A program made the translations under genes and the position numbers. This document shows positions 25,263 to 34,775 of a stretch of DNA of 64,000 nucleotides, piece after piece. Below the pieces are notes generated by a model. It had not been told where the DNA came from, made no database searches, and saw nothing but the letters and a program-made list of their open reading frames with translations. Position 1 is the first letter of the stretch. Every line of letters starts with the position of its first letter. The stretch comes from Bog-473 sp963834405 (GTDB taxonomy: Bacteria > Actinomycetota > Acidimicrobiia > Acidimicrobiales > RAAP-2). The stretch covers positions 310,001 to 374,000 of the forward strand of contig CAWIBX010000001.1 of assembly GCA_963834405.1 (NCBI GenBank). Direction: 5' to 3'.

Positions 25263-25291
25263 CCTACTAGGTAACGCCGAATTCAAGTAGG
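25263..25291. promoter_or_regulatory. palindromic element CCTACTAG-N13-CAAGTAGG, copy 3
   Basis: Variant arms (one change each) with the same 13-base spacing as the two copies near 20.5 kb, placed between the MarR stop and the PhyH start and 86 bases upstream of the latter. Confidence 0.5.
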
Positions 25292-25349
25292 GCGAAGCCG
25301 ATACACCGGAGGAACATGCGGACCCCCCTCGGTTCGCCGCACCTGAAGG

Positions 25350-25826
25350 TCACACACCACCAGCAGGTTCATGCCGCTCGAGCGCCTTCACCAACAGGCG
25401 CCGCAGCTCCGCCCGGTCGCCGGCGCTCAAACCCCCGAGGATCTCGTCCTCGATGCTCCCCTGCGCCACCTCCGCGCGTTCCAGCGCCGCCAACCCGTCG
25501 GTGGTGATGTCGACGATGTGACGCCGCCTGTCGGACGGGTCCCGGCGACGCTCGGCGTACTCCAAATCCTCGAGGTCGTTGAGGACCAGCACTCCGGTGT
25601 TCGAGTCCATGGAGAGGTCCTCGGTCATCGTCTGCTGCGAGGCGCTCGGGTGGTCGCGCAGGTACGCCAGCGTGACCATGTTGCGCAGGTTCATGCCGAC
25701 CAGGTCGACCGAGCTGCGCAGGAAGACCGCCCGGGACAGCCGGGTCAGCAGCACGATCGTCCCCGCCGTCGCCGAGGAAGCAGCCTCGGCCTCGGCGCCC
25801 CCGGACTGGACGGCCTTATCACTCAT
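25350..25826 (-). CDS. MarR-family regulator
   Basis: A 158-residue winged-helix regulator: LRNMVTLAYLRDHPSASQQT starts the DNA-binding domain, the recognition helix is in SMDSNTGVLVLNDLEDL, and the wing is RRDPSDRRRHIVDIT. It is divergent from the DHA2 efflux pump with only 23 bases between start codons, a classic repressor-pump pair. An inverted repeat covers the gap. Confidence 0.92.
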   Translation of the reverse strand: MSDKAVQSGGAEAEAASSATAGTIVLLTRLSRAVFLRSSVDLVGMNLRNMVTLAYLRDHPSASQQTMTEDLSMDSNTGVLVLNDLEDLEYAERRRDPSDRRRHIVDITTDGLAALERAEVAQGSIEDEILGGLSAGDRAELRRLLVKALERHEPAGGV

Positions 25827-25834
25827 GGCTCTAT

Positions 25835-25858
25835 GATAGTCCCGAACTCATGACTATC
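25835..25858. promoter_or_regulatory. MarR operator candidate GATAGTC-N10-GACTATC
   Basis: Perfect 7-base arms span the gap between the divergent starts and run over the first codons of the efflux-pump gene (ATG 25850). TATGAT at 25832-25837 could be the -10 element for the pump gene, giving a nearly leaderless transcript. Binding here would block both genes. Confidence 0.65.
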
Positions 25859-27373
25859 CAGTCACCAGGGACCACTCCGACTGCGGGTTCAACCCTCGAT
25901 ACCGACCCCGGCGACCGCCGGCGCTGGGTAGCCCTCGTCGTGGTGTGCCTCGCCATGTTCATGAACGCCCTCGACGGGTCCATCGTCAACGTGGCGCTCC
26001 CGGACATCCAGAAGAGCCTGCACTTCAGCCAGTCGGGACTCACGTGGGTGGTCGACGCCTACCTCATCAGCTTCGGCAGCTTCCTCCTCATGGCCGGGCG
26101 CCTCGGCGACCTCATCGGCCGCAAGAAGGTGTTCATCGCCGGCGTGACGCTGTTCACGCTGGCGTCGATCTTCTGCGGCTCGGCCGGCAGCCAGGGCGAG
26201 CTCGTGGCGGGGCGCTTCGTCCAGGGCATCGGCGGTGCGCTCTCCGCCTCGGTGATCGTCGCCATCATCGTCACCGAGTTCCCGCTCGCCACCGAACGGG
26301 CCAAGGCGATGAGCGCCTACGTGTTCGTCGCCGTCGGCGGCGGCTCGGTCGGGCTCCTCGCCGGCGGCGTCCTCACGCAGGCCCTGTCGTGGCACTGGAT
26401 CTTCTTCGTCAACGTCCCCGTCGGGATCGCCACGCTGATCGCCGGTTCCATCCTCCTGGTGGACAACATCGGCCTCGGCATCAAGGAGGGCGTCGACTGG
26501 CTCGGGTCCGTCCTGGTGACGGCGTCGGTCATGGTGGTGATCTACGCGATCGTGACGGCCTCGACCTACGGTTGGAACTCGGCCCACACGCTGGGCTTCC
26601 TCGGCCTCGCCATGGCCCTGATGGCCGTGTTCATCTTGCTCGAGTCGCGCATCGCCAGGCCGATCATGCCGCTGCGCATCCTCAAGCTGCGCACGCTCAC
26701 CGGCTCGGGCGTGGTCCGGGGGTTCCTCGTGATCGGGATGTTCTCGACGTTCTTCATCGGCGCCCTCTACTTCGAGCACGTCCTCGGCTACAGCCCCGTC
26801 AAGACCGGGCTCGCCTTCCTGCCGCAGGCCGTGGCCATGGCGACGATGTCGGCCGGCATCACGGCCCGGCTGGTCAACCGCTTCGGCAACAAGCCGGTGA
26901 TGTACCCGGCCATGGTCTTCGCCGCGGTTGGCCTCCTCCTCTTCGCCAGCGCGGGGCCCCACGCGTCCTACTTCCCCCGGATCTTCTTCGCGTTCCTCTT
27001 GATGGGCATCGGCGCGGGCGCGTCCTTCATGCCCCTGCTGCAGATCGGGATGTCCGAGATCCCCAACGCCGACGCCGGCCTGGGCTCGGGCATCGTGAAC
27101 GTCTCCCAGCAGCTCGCCGGCGCCATCGGCCTGGCCGCGCTCGGGACCATCGCCGAGAACCAGTCCAAGTCGCTGCTCGCCGCCGGCCACGACATGGTCA
27201 CCGCGCTGGCCGACGGGTACCGCGTGGCCCTGCTCATCGCGGCCGGCTGCGTCCTGCTCGGCCTGGCGCTGTCCCCGATCCTTCTCCGGACGAAGGAGAC
27301 GCCCGAGGAGCAGGCGGCCCGCATCGCCCAGAACATGGAGACCCCCGAGGTCTCCGAGCACCTGGTCCTCTGA
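25850..27373 (+). CDS. DHA2 (EmrB/QacA) drug efflux transporter
   Basis: A 507-residue major facilitator with 14 predicted TM helices. Motif A-like GRLGDLIGRKK follows TM2, LDGSIVNVALPDI marks the DHA2 TM1 signature, and GRFVQGIGGALSASV is the TM4-5 region. It exports drugs or toxic metabolites driven by protons. It is controlled by the divergent MarR gene. There is no separate ribosome binding site, consistent with leaderless translation. Confidence 0.93.
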   Translation: MTIQSPGTTPTAGSTLDTDPGDRRRWVALVVVCLAMFMNALDGSIVNVALPDIQKSLHFSQSGLTWVVDAYLISFGSFLLMAGRLGDLIGRKKVFIAGVTLFTLASIFCGSAGSQGELVAGRFVQGIGGALSASVIVAIIVTEFPLATERAKAMSAYVFVAVGGGSVGLLAGGVLTQALSWHWIFFVNVPVGIATLIAGSILLVDNIGLGIKEGVDWLGSVLVTASVMVVIYAIVTASTYGWNSAHTLGFLGLAMALMAVFILLESRIARPIMPLRILKLRTLTGSGVVRGFLVIGMFSTFFIGALYFEHVLGYSPVKTGLAFLPQAVAMATMSAGITARLVNRFGNKPVMYPAMVFAAVGLLLFASAGPHASYFPRIFFAFLLMGIGAGASFMPLLQIGMSEIPNADAGLGSGIVNVSQQLAGAIGLAALGTIAENQSKSLLAAGHDMVTALADGYRVALLIAAGCVLLGLALSPILLRTKETPEEQAARIAQNMETPEVSEHLVL

Positions 27374-27510
27374 GCCGGCCGGGCCGCCGGACCGCCGGGC
27401 CGCCGTTCGCCTGATCTTTTGACAGGCGGACTGCAACCTCCTGGCAACCATGTTGCGGCGCCAAACGGCCGAAAGTAAGGGGAGGAACTGGCGCGAGGGG
27501 GAACGAAACG

Positions 27511-30087
27511 GTGGTGGAGCTGGTCCTGCGCAGAGCGGGTGCCGCCGCTGAACCCGTCGCGCCCCCGGTGTCCAAGCGGGACAAGAAGCGGGCCCGCCAG
27601 CACGCCGTCCCCGTCGCCGCGCCCGACGAGAAGGGCACCTTCGCCGCCGCCTTCGTCAACCTGCCCGACGCCGTCGTCATCGTCGACGGGTCCGGGACCA
27701 TCGTGTGGGGGAACCATTCGGCCGAGCGCATCTTCGAGCGGACGCTCGACGACTGGGTGGGCCAGTCCGGACTCGATCTCGTGCACCCCGACGACCAGGA
27801 GTTCGTGCTGCGCTCGCTGACCTCCATTCAGGACAAGGAGGTCGGCACGCCCATAGAGGTCCGCGTCAACGCCGCGTCGGGCTGGCGCCTCATCGAGATG
27901 GTGGGCACCACCGTGGAGTGGTTCGGATCCGACGTGGTCCTGCTCTGCATGCGCGACCTGACGGAGCGCCGGCGCTTCGAGCTGGCGAGCGGGCACGAGG
28001 CGCAGTTCCGGTCGCTGGTGCACAACGCCGGCTCGGTCTTCATGCTCATCTCGCACAAGGGCGCGGTCCAGTCGGTCTCGGCCGCCATCACCCGGCTCCT
28101 GGGACACGACCCCGAGCTGCTGGAGGGACGGCCCCTGTCGGACATCGTCGACCCACGCGACCGCGCGGCGCTCGAGGACGCCCTGGCCGCGGCCTGGCGC
28201 GGGGCGACGTCGGCCCATCCGGTCACGGTGCGGGTCGGGCTGCTCCGCCACGGCTCGGACGAGGCGGTGCCCTTCGAGCTCAACATCGTGAACCTGCTGG
28301 ACGACCCGACCGTCGAGGGATTCGTCGTCTCGGCCCACGACGCCACGGCGCAGGTCTCCGCCGAGCACGACCTGGGCGAGGCGCTCTCGCGGCTGACCGC
28401 CACCTTGGACTCGACCTGGGACGGGATCCTGGTGGTCGACACGGGCCGCAGGATCACCGACTTCAACCGGCGCTTCCTGGAGATCTGGGGCATCCCCGAC
28501 GACGCCATCGCGCGGCAGGACGACATCGGCTCGCTCGCGTTCGCCATGGACCTCCTGGCGCAGCCCGAGGTGGTCATGACGCGGCTGCAGGACACCGAGC
28601 CCGAGCCGGAGGACGAGACCTTCGACACGTTCGAGTTCAAGGACGGCCGCGTGGTCGAGCGGTTCTCGCGACCGCAGTCCGTCGACGGAGAGGTCGTCGG
28701 GCGGGTGTACAGCTTCCGCGACGTCACCGACCGCAAGCTGCTGGAGGACGAGCTCGCCTACCGGGCCTTCCACGACTCGCTGACCCGGCTGGCCAACAAG
28801 GCGCTCTTCCAAGACCGCCTGAAGCACGGGCTGAACCGGATCCAGCGCACGGGCTCCCACCTGGCCGTCCTGTTCCTCGACCTCGACGACTTCAAGACGG
28901 TGAACGACAGCCTGGGCCACGGGGAGGGGGACCAGCTGCTGCGCTGGGTCGCCTCGACGCTGTCCGACATGCTCCGGCCCGCGGACACGGCCGCCCGCCT
29001 GGGCGGTGACGAGTTCGCCATCCTGATAGAGGACGTGGCCTCCCGCGACGACGTGACGGAGCTGGCGCAGCGGATCCTCGACGCGTTGCGGCCACCCGTC
29101 CGCCTGGGGGCCAAGTCCGTGAGCGCGGCCTGCAGCATCGGCCTCGCGTTCGACGAGGACGGCATCAACAGCGAGGGGCTGCTCCGCAACGCCGACATCG
29201 CGATGTACCAGGCGAAGAAGCGGGGCAAGGATCGCTATGAGGTCTACCGCGACGAGATGCACACGTCGGTGCTCGCCCGCATGGAGCTGGAGGAGGAGTT
29301 GAAGGCGGCCATCTTCGGCGGGGACCTGGTCGCGCACTATCAGCCCGTGGTCGACCTGCAGACGTCCCGGCTGGTCGGGTTCGAGGTGCTCGTGCGCTGG
29401 CCGCACCCGGAGGGGCCGCTCGTCGACCCGCGCTACTTCGTGCCCCTGGCCCAGGAGATCGGCCTCATCGGCGAGATCGACTCGTTCATGATGCGCACGG
29501 CGTGCCGGCAGATCCGCGACTGGCAGGAGGCGGGTCTCTGCGCCGCCGACCTGGAGATCGGCGTCAACCTCTCGGCCGGGCAGCTGGCCGACCCCGGCCT
29601 TTCCGGCCGGATCGCGGCGCAGCTCGCCGACTGCGGGTTCGACCCGCTCCACCTGGTCCTCGAGATCACCGAGAGCGAGGTGATCACCGACAACGAGGCC
29701 ACCTTGCACAACCTGGCGGCACTGCGGAACCTGGGGGTGCGCATCGCACTCGACGACTTCGGCACCGGCTACTCGACCTTCGTGCACCTCGACCGCCTCC
29801 CGATCGACATCGTCAAGATCGACAAGTCGTTCGTGGACACGCTGGGGTTCGCCGACGACTCCCGGAGCATGGCCGCCGCCCTGGTCCAGCTGGCCCGGAC
29901 CCTCGGCTACGGGACGATCGCCGAAGGCGTTGAGAACGCGGCCCAGGAGGAGAGCCTGCGCGCCATGGGCTGTGAACTGGCCCAGGGCTACCACCTCGGG
30001 CGCCCGCTCGGCGCCGACGCTGCGCGGTGGCTCCTCGCCGCGCACGACCTCGGCGAGCCCGCGGTCGACGGTGCCCTGACCGCCTGA
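27511..30087 (+). CDS. PAS-PAS-PAS-GGDEF-EAL cyclic-di-GMP signalling protein
   Basis: An 858-residue cytosolic protein with three PAS-type sensor domains (about 45-155, 165-285, 295-405), a GGDEF domain with intact LGGDEFAIL at about residue 497, and an EAL domain (about 600-845). The EAL signature is EVL (FEVLVRW), but NLSAGQL, ITESEV, DDFGTGYS and KIDKSFV keep the metal-binding and catalytic residues, so both diguanylate cyclase and phosphodiesterase activity are possible. No TM segment. The start is GTG 27511 with GAGGGGGA upstream. The ligands sensed are unknown. Confidence 0.93.
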   Translation: MVELVLRRAGAAAEPVAPPVSKRDKKRARQHAVPVAAPDEKGTFAAAFVNLPDAVVIVDGSGTIVWGNHSAERIFERTLDDWVGQSGLDLVHPDDQEFVLRSLTSIQDKEVGTPIEVRVNAASGWRLIEMVGTTVEWFGSDVVLLCMRDLTERRRFELASGHEAQFRSLVHNAGSVFMLISHKGAVQSVSAAITRLLGHDPELLEGRPLSDIVDPRDRAALEDALAAAWRGATSAHPVTVRVGLLRHGSDEAVPFELNIVNLLDDPTVEGFVVSAHDATAQVSAEHDLGEALSRLTATLDSTWDGILVVDTGRRITDFNRRFLEIWGIPDDAIARQDDIGSLAFAMDLLAQPEVVMTRLQDTEPEPEDETFDTFEFKDGRVVERFSRPQSVDGEVVGRVYSFRDVTDRKLLEDELAYRAFHDSLTRLANKALFQDRLKHGLNRIQRTGSHLAVLFLDLDDFKTVNDSLGHGEGDQLLRWVASTLSDMLRPADTAARLGGDEFAILIEDVASRDDVTELAQRILDALRPPVRLGAKSVSAACSIGLAFDEDGINSEGLLRNADIAMYQAKKRGKDRYEVYRDEMHTSVLARMELEEELKAAIFGGDLVAHYQPVVDLQTSRLVGFEVLVRWPHPEGPLVDPRYFVPLAQEIGLIGEIDSFMMRTACRQIRDWQEAGLCAADLEIGVNLSAGQLADPGLSGRIAAQLADCGFDPLHLVLEITESEVITDNEATLHNLAALRNLGVRIALDDFGTGYSTFVHLDRLPIDIVKIDKSFVDTLGFADDSRSMAAALVQLARTLGYGTIAEGVENAAQEESLRAMGCELAQGYHLGRPLGADAARWLLAAHDLGEPAVDGALTA

Positions 30088-30118
30088 GCGCCCGCTGCCC
30101 CGGTTCTAACTATTAGCC

Positions 30119-32584
30119 CTAGACCGGTTTCCCCCCGACGCACCACGCGTTCGCCGGCACGCCCTGGCACGGATTGGGCATGGTCGGCAGGTTCGCCGGT
30201 GCCGTCGTCATGATCGGAGGCGTCGACGGTGTCGGGTAGTTGGTCCCGGTGCACGAGACCCCGAAGCTGGGGGCGAATCCGGTGGCGCACAGCACCTGGT
30301 CGAACAGTGGACCGCCGGTGTTGGCGGCGGTCGTCGTCACACCACAACTACTGGGGGGCTGGGTCTGCTCCAGATCGGACGGTGTCGAACCGGCCGGCGC
30401 GACGTTACCGCCATAGCAGTTCTGTGGTTCCCCACCGAAGAGGGTGATCTGCCCGTAGTCGCCGTTCGTCGGGTTGCCGTAGCCGCCGTTGCCCGAGTAC
30501 GTGTTGTTGAGCAGCGCGTCACCCTTGGGGTCGTAGATGCAGAACCCGGCTTCCTCCTGGCCACCGGAGCCGGTGCACACCCCCGGCGCACCGGGATCGG
30601 TGTCGGGATAGGGGACGATCAAGGTGCCCCAGGCATTGTTGTTGGCGAAGATGTTGCCCATGACCGTGCTGTTGGTGGCGCCGGACACGGTCATTCCGGT
30701 CCCGGGCGGCTCGCCGGACAACCCGGCTCCCGGGGCCTGCGGGTTGTTGTTGTTGTGCGAGAAATTGCCCGTGAAGACCCAGCAGGAATGGGTGCGGGTC
30801 AAGCCGCTGCTGCCGCCGTACGGACAGGCCCCGTTCTGCGGGGGCGGCGGATCGCCGGCGCTCTGGGTGTTGGTGTCGAGCCCGTCCACGTTGTCGTCGA
30901 ACTGGGAGCCCTCTATCACCAGCGTGCCGCCGGAGTTGGTGCCCGAATAGCCGAGGGCGTTGTTCTCGAACCACCCGTTGTCGACCCAGGCATCACACAC
31001 CTGCTGGCAGGCGCCGATGTAGGCGCCGGAGTCGGACATGTTGTTGGCGTAGACCTGGTTCCACACGCCCGGACCCTGGGACTCCCCGGAGAAGATGCCG
31101 TAATTGCCGAAGGCGGTATGGCTGCCGGTCACGGTGCCGTTGAAGGTGTCGGTCGCCGTGAGGTAACTGCCCTCGTAACCCTGCAGTCCGACCCGTCCGG
31201 TCTCGTCACCGCCGTCCCACCAGATCTCGTTGCCGCCGTTTCCCGCCTGGTTGCCTCCGCTGTCGTTGACCTGCTGGAAGTTGCAGATGGTGAGGTTGTC
31301 GACCGAGACGCCGTTGGCCCAGATGTCGATCCCGTTCCGTCCCAGTGGGTCTCCGCCCGAGTTCGTCGCCCCGAGATCCTGATCGGCGGAGTTGCTGCTG
31401 CACTGCGCGGCCCCGGGCTTGGTGCCGTCCACGACCACGGCGTTCCGGTTCATGCCGCGCAAATGGATGTTGTTGGTGTCGATCTCGACCCCTCCGTACC
31501 ATCCGAGTGACACGTTGGCCGCGGAGGGCGGATTGAGGTGGTCGGCCTGCTCGTGGTAGTCGCCGGGGGCGATGAGGATCCAGTCGCCGGGCTGGGCGGC
31601 GTTCACGGCTTGCTGGATCGTCTGGTACTGCCCCGGTATCCCGTCGAAGGTCCCGACCAAGAGCGCGCGGCCCCCGATGGCCGGACCGACGGTCGCCATC
31701 GCGACGACCGGTTTGGCGAGCTTCAACGAGCCCAACGACCCGCTGAAGGGAGCGGTTCCGAAGTTGAAGATCCCGCCGTCGGCCGCCACCAGCCAGTAGC
31801 CGTTGCCGTCCCCGGTGGCCGCCGTGCCCACCACCGGCTGGTTCAGAGGGGTGCCGCCCATGGATCCGTAGAAGTTGGCCGACCCGAAGTCGAAGACGCC
31901 GCCGTCGGAAGCGACGAGCCGGTACCCGTCGCCGATCGGCATCCCGCTGATCGCCACGATGGGCTGGTTCAGGTGCATCGCCCCTAACGAACCTTGGAAG
32001 GTCGCGTCCCCGAAGTTGAAGACGCCGCCGTCGGCCGCCACCAGCAGGTAGCCGTTGCCCGTGGGTGAGGCGATCATGCCGACCACCGGTTTGTTCAGCT
32101 TCGTGCCGCCCATGGAGCCCTGGAACTTCGCGTCACCGAAGGCGAAGACGCCGCCGTCGGAGGCGACGAGCCAGTAGCCGTTGCCGGTCGGTGACGCGGC
32201 CATCCCCACGATGGGGGCGTTCAGATGCATCCCGCCCATGGAGCCGTAGAACGTCGCATCGCCGAAGCTGAAGATGCCGCCGTCAGACGCGACGAGCCAG
32301 TAGCCCGTGCTCGAAGGGGTGGCCGCCATACCGACGACGGGGGCGTTCAACGGTTTGCCGCCCATGGAGCCCTCGAAGGGAGCGGCACCCTCGGCGAAGA
32401 CACCGCCGTCGGAGGCCGCCATCCAGTAGCCGGCGGGTGGGGCTGACGCGTGCGCCACAGCGGCTGCGCCCGCCGACGTGACGGCCACTCCCCCCGTCAA
32501 CGCCGTCACCCCGACCAGTGCGCCGAGGACCAAGGCGAGCACCGACAACAAGTGCGCCGTGTACGACGCAACGCGAGGTCTCAC
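30119..32584 (-). CDS. secreted protein: GYWLVASDGG repeats plus right-handed beta-helix
   Basis: About 821 residues. GTG 32584 is preferred over TTG 32656 because GGGGG lies five bases before it and the product then starts with a signal peptide (LLSVLALVLGALVGVTALTG). Six or seven repeats of about 40 residues follow (pattern GYWLVASDGGVFAFGDAKF, then GSMGG, LNxPVVGMAA), forming a probable beta-propeller-like surface. From about residue 310 a parallel beta-helix region (TIQQAVNAAQPGDWILIAPG, many Asn/Gly turns) resembles pectate-lyase or carbohydrate-binding folds. Several Cys suggest disulfides. Extracellular glycan binding or cleavage is inferred. Confidence 0.85.
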   Translation of the reverse strand: MRPRVASYTAHLLSVLALVLGALVGVTALTGGVAVTSAGAAAVAHASAPPAGYWMAASDGGVFAEGAAPFEGSMGGKPLNAPVVGMAATPSSTGYWLVASDGGIFSFGDATFYGSMGGMHLNAPIVGMAASPTGNGYWLVASDGGVFAFGDAKFQGSMGGTKLNKPVVGMIASPTGNGYLLVAADGGVFNFGDATFQGSLGAMHLNQPIVAISGMPIGDGYRLVASDGGVFDFGSANFYGSMGGTPLNQPVVGTAATGDGNGYWLVAADGGIFNFGTAPFSGSLGSLKLAKPVVAMATVGPAIGGRALLVGTFDGIPGQYQTIQQAVNAAQPGDWILIAPGDYHEQADHLNPPSAANVSLGWYGGVEIDTNNIHLRGMNRNAVVVDGTKPGAAQCSSNSADQDLGATNSGGDPLGRNGIDIWANGVSVDNLTICNFQQVNDSGGNQAGNGGNEIWWDGGDETGRVGLQGYEGSYLTATDTFNGTVTGSHTAFGNYGIFSGESQGPGVWNQVYANNMSDSGAYIGACQQVCDAWVDNGWFENNALGYSGTNSGGTLVIEGSQFDDNVDGLDTNTQSAGDPPPPQNGACPYGGSSGLTRTHSCWVFTGNFSHNNNNPQAPGAGLSGEPPGTGMTVSGATNSTVMGNIFANNNAWGTLIVPYPDTDPGAPGVCTGSGGQEEAGFCIYDPKGDALLNNTYSGNGGYGNPTNGDYGQITLFGGEPQNCYGGNVAPAGSTPSDLEQTQPPSSCGVTTTAANTGGPLFDQVLCATGFAPSFGVSCTGTNYPTPSTPPIMTTAPANLPTMPNPCQGVPANAWCVGGKPV

Positions 32585-32735
32585 GCGAACCCCCGATGGC
32601 TTGACTGCGACTCCGGTTGTGTGGACGGGCTTACTACCACTCGGCCTCTTCGTCAATCGAACGCTTGCACGGACCCTGGTGCTCTACGACCCCTGCCCGG
32701 CCGACCGGAGCAGGCCTTGCCTTCGCTGCGGCGGC

Positions 32736-34676
32736 TTATCCGAACGCGTAGTCGGCTCGCTCGACGCGGCGGGTCCATTCCCAGTAGAGGTCGAGCGGCC
32801 ACGGGGAGAGCGTGAAGACCTTGCCGTCGCGGTTCTTGTAGTGGCTGTGCTGAATGGAAGGATGCGACCACACCATCTGACCGATCTCGCTCGTGTAGCG
32901 GTCGACGTACTCGGCGTGGGCGTCGGGGCGGACCTCGTTCCAGCGCGCACCCGACGTCAGGGTCTCGTGGATCATCTCGAGTGCGTAGTGCACCTGGAAC
33001 TCGGCGTGGTAGAAGAGGCTCGCCCCGGCGGCGAGGTTGGTCCCCGGCCCGTAGACGCAGAAGAGGTTGGGGAAATTGGGCATCGTGATGCCGAGGTACG
33101 CCGTCGGCTCATCACCCCACTGCTCCCGCAACGAGGTCCCGTGCCGGCCCGTCACGCGCAGCGAGTCGAGGAAGTCGTTGTGGCGGAATCCGGTCGCGTA
33201 GCAGATGACGTCGGCGGGATAGTGGGTCCCGTCCGCGGTGACGACCCCGTCGGGGACGATCCGGTCGATGGCGGTCCGGACGATCTCGACGTTGGGGCGC
33301 TGGAGGGTGCGCAACCAGGTGCCGTCGTCCTGCAGGATGCGTTTCCCCGTCGCCGGGTAGTCCGGCACGATCTTGTCGAGGAGGTCGGGGCGCTCGGCCA
33401 CCAGTGACGTCATGGAGGCCAGCAGGGCGTCGGCCCGCTTGGCGTTGGCGGCGTTGATGGAGCGGTGGGTCGGGTCGTCGTAGTCCGGGTTGATGCGATA
33501 CGGCTCGCTGCCCATGGCGATGCCGGCGAAGGTCATGATGAACCGGTACCAGCGCCCGTAGAAGGGCAGGTGGCGCAGCGCCCACTCGTCGCCGGGCGGC
33601 ACGGCGGCGTGGTACAGCGGGTTGGGAATGATCCACTGGGCCGTGCGTTGGAAGATGGTCAGTCGCTCCACCTCCGGCGCGATGGCGGGCCCGATCTGGA
33701 AGCCGCTGGCCCCCGCGCCGACGAGGGCGAACCTCGTCCCGGCGAGGTCGAGGTCCTCCGGCCAGCGAGCGGAGTGGAATGAAGGGCCGGCGAACGTGTC
33801 CATGCCGTCGATCCCCGGCATCCGGGGGAGGTTGAGCGACCCCACCGCGCTGATCACGAAACGAGCTTCGAGCGCGTCCTCGGCGCCGTCGGGGCCGCGG
33901 AGCGCCACGCGCCACAACGCCTCGTCCTCGTCCCACGTCGCCTCGGTGACGGCGGTGCCGAACCGGCAATGGGGACGCAGGCCGTACTTCTCGACGATGG
34001 AATCGAAGTAGGCCCGGAGCTCGGGCTGGCGGCAGTAATACTCGCTCCAGTGTTCGGCCGGCTCGAAGGAGAAGCAGTACTGGTGGCTGCCGACGTCCAC
34101 CCGCGCGCCGGGGTAGCGGTTCTCCCACCAGGTGCCGCCGGGGCCCGCGTTCTTGTCGACGATGGTGAAGGGCAGCCCGGCCTGCGCGAGGCGGATGCCG
34201 GCCAGGATGCCACCCATGCCGCAGCCGATGACCACGACGGGGGACGAGGCCTTCTGCTGCCGGGTGAATTCGTCCCCCCACGTGATGGCCTGGGTGTCCC
34301 CGCCCTCGAACTGCAGGTCGTCGAGGAAGAGGCCGGCCAGGCGGCCATCGACGACGGGGCGGCAGCCGAGGAACGCCATCATCTCCTGCAACAGCTCCGT
34401 CGGGAGCTCCACCGGCTCGCACCCGCTGTCCCGATAGGCCGCGAGGGCGGGCAGGGCGCGGCGGCGCACCTCCGCCTTGTCGTCGGCCGACATCCCGCTC
34501 TGGATGTCGAGCGACATGGCGAGGCGCGGCCGGATGTCGCCCCGGATCCATTCGGGGTCTCCGGTCATGTGCACGAGCGAGCACAGCAGCGCGGGGATGC
34601 TGACCTCCTCGAGCGCCTTCGCGATGACGTCGTCATCGTCGGTGAACGGCTCCCCCGCGAACCGGTTGCGCGTCAT
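32736..34676 (-). CDS. Baeyer-Villiger-type flavin monooxygenase with N-terminal extension
   Basis: A 646-residue FAD/NADPH monooxygenase. An extra helical N-terminal domain (about 140 residues) precedes the FAD motif VVVIGCGMGGILAG. GGTWWENRYPGARVD follows, then the BVMO fingerprint FAGPSFHSARWP, the NADPH motif VGAGASGFQIG and ATGF. It would convert a ketone to an ester or lactone. Members with this extension include cyclic-ketone and terpenoid BVMOs. It is divergent from the SDR at 34776, whose product could supply or use its ketone. No operator-like symmetry was noticed in the short gap. Confidence 0.9.
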   Translation of the reverse strand: MTRNRFAGEPFTDDDDVIAKALEEVSIPALLCSLVHMTGDPEWIRGDIRPRLAMSLDIQSGMSADDKAEVRRRALPALAAYRDSGCEPVELPTELLQEMMAFLGCRPVVDGRLAGLFLDDLQFEGGDTQAITWGDEFTRQQKASSPVVVIGCGMGGILAGIRLAQAGLPFTIVDKNAGPGGTWWENRYPGARVDVGSHQYCFSFEPAEHWSEYYCRQPELRAYFDSIVEKYGLRPHCRFGTAVTEATWDEDEALWRVALRGPDGAEDALEARFVISAVGSLNLPRMPGIDGMDTFAGPSFHSARWPEDLDLAGTRFALVGAGASGFQIGPAIAPEVERLTIFQRTAQWIIPNPLYHAAVPPGDEWALRHLPFYGRWYRFIMTFAGIAMGSEPYRINPDYDDPTHRSINAANAKRADALLASMTSLVAERPDLLDKIVPDYPATGKRILQDDGTWLRTLQRPNVEIVRTAIDRIVPDGVVTADGTHYPADVICYATGFRHNDFLDSLRVTGRHGTSLREQWGDEPTAYLGITMPNFPNLFCVYGPGTNLAAGASLFYHAEFQVHYALEMIHETLTSGARWNEVRPDAHAEYVDRYTSEIGQMVWSHPSIQHSHYKNRDGKVFTLSPWPLDLYWEWTRRVERADYAFG

Positions 34677-34775
34677 GACGCGGTCCTCACCCCGTTGGCG
34701 GTCACCACCCGGTCAGGATATGACGGTCCGGCCTATGCTGCCGGAGGTGCCCCCTCGAGCCGGCTCACAAGTCTC

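Noticed and set aside
27460..27480. GGCCGAAAGT upstream of the GGDEF-EAL gene as a DosR-like half-site
   Set aside because: Only one half matches; the other half is AAGGGG instead of CC.
25889..30045. Very long leftward open frames opposite the efflux pump and the GGDEF-EAL gene
   Set aside because: They are antisense shadows of GC-rich codon-biased genes: low-complexity Arg/Gly/Asp/Val sequence, no family motif, no ribosome binding site.
32585..32656. TTG start at 32656 for the secreted repeat protein
   Set aside because: No ribosome binding site and it buries the signal peptide behind 24 residues; GTG 32584 with GGGGG upstream is better.
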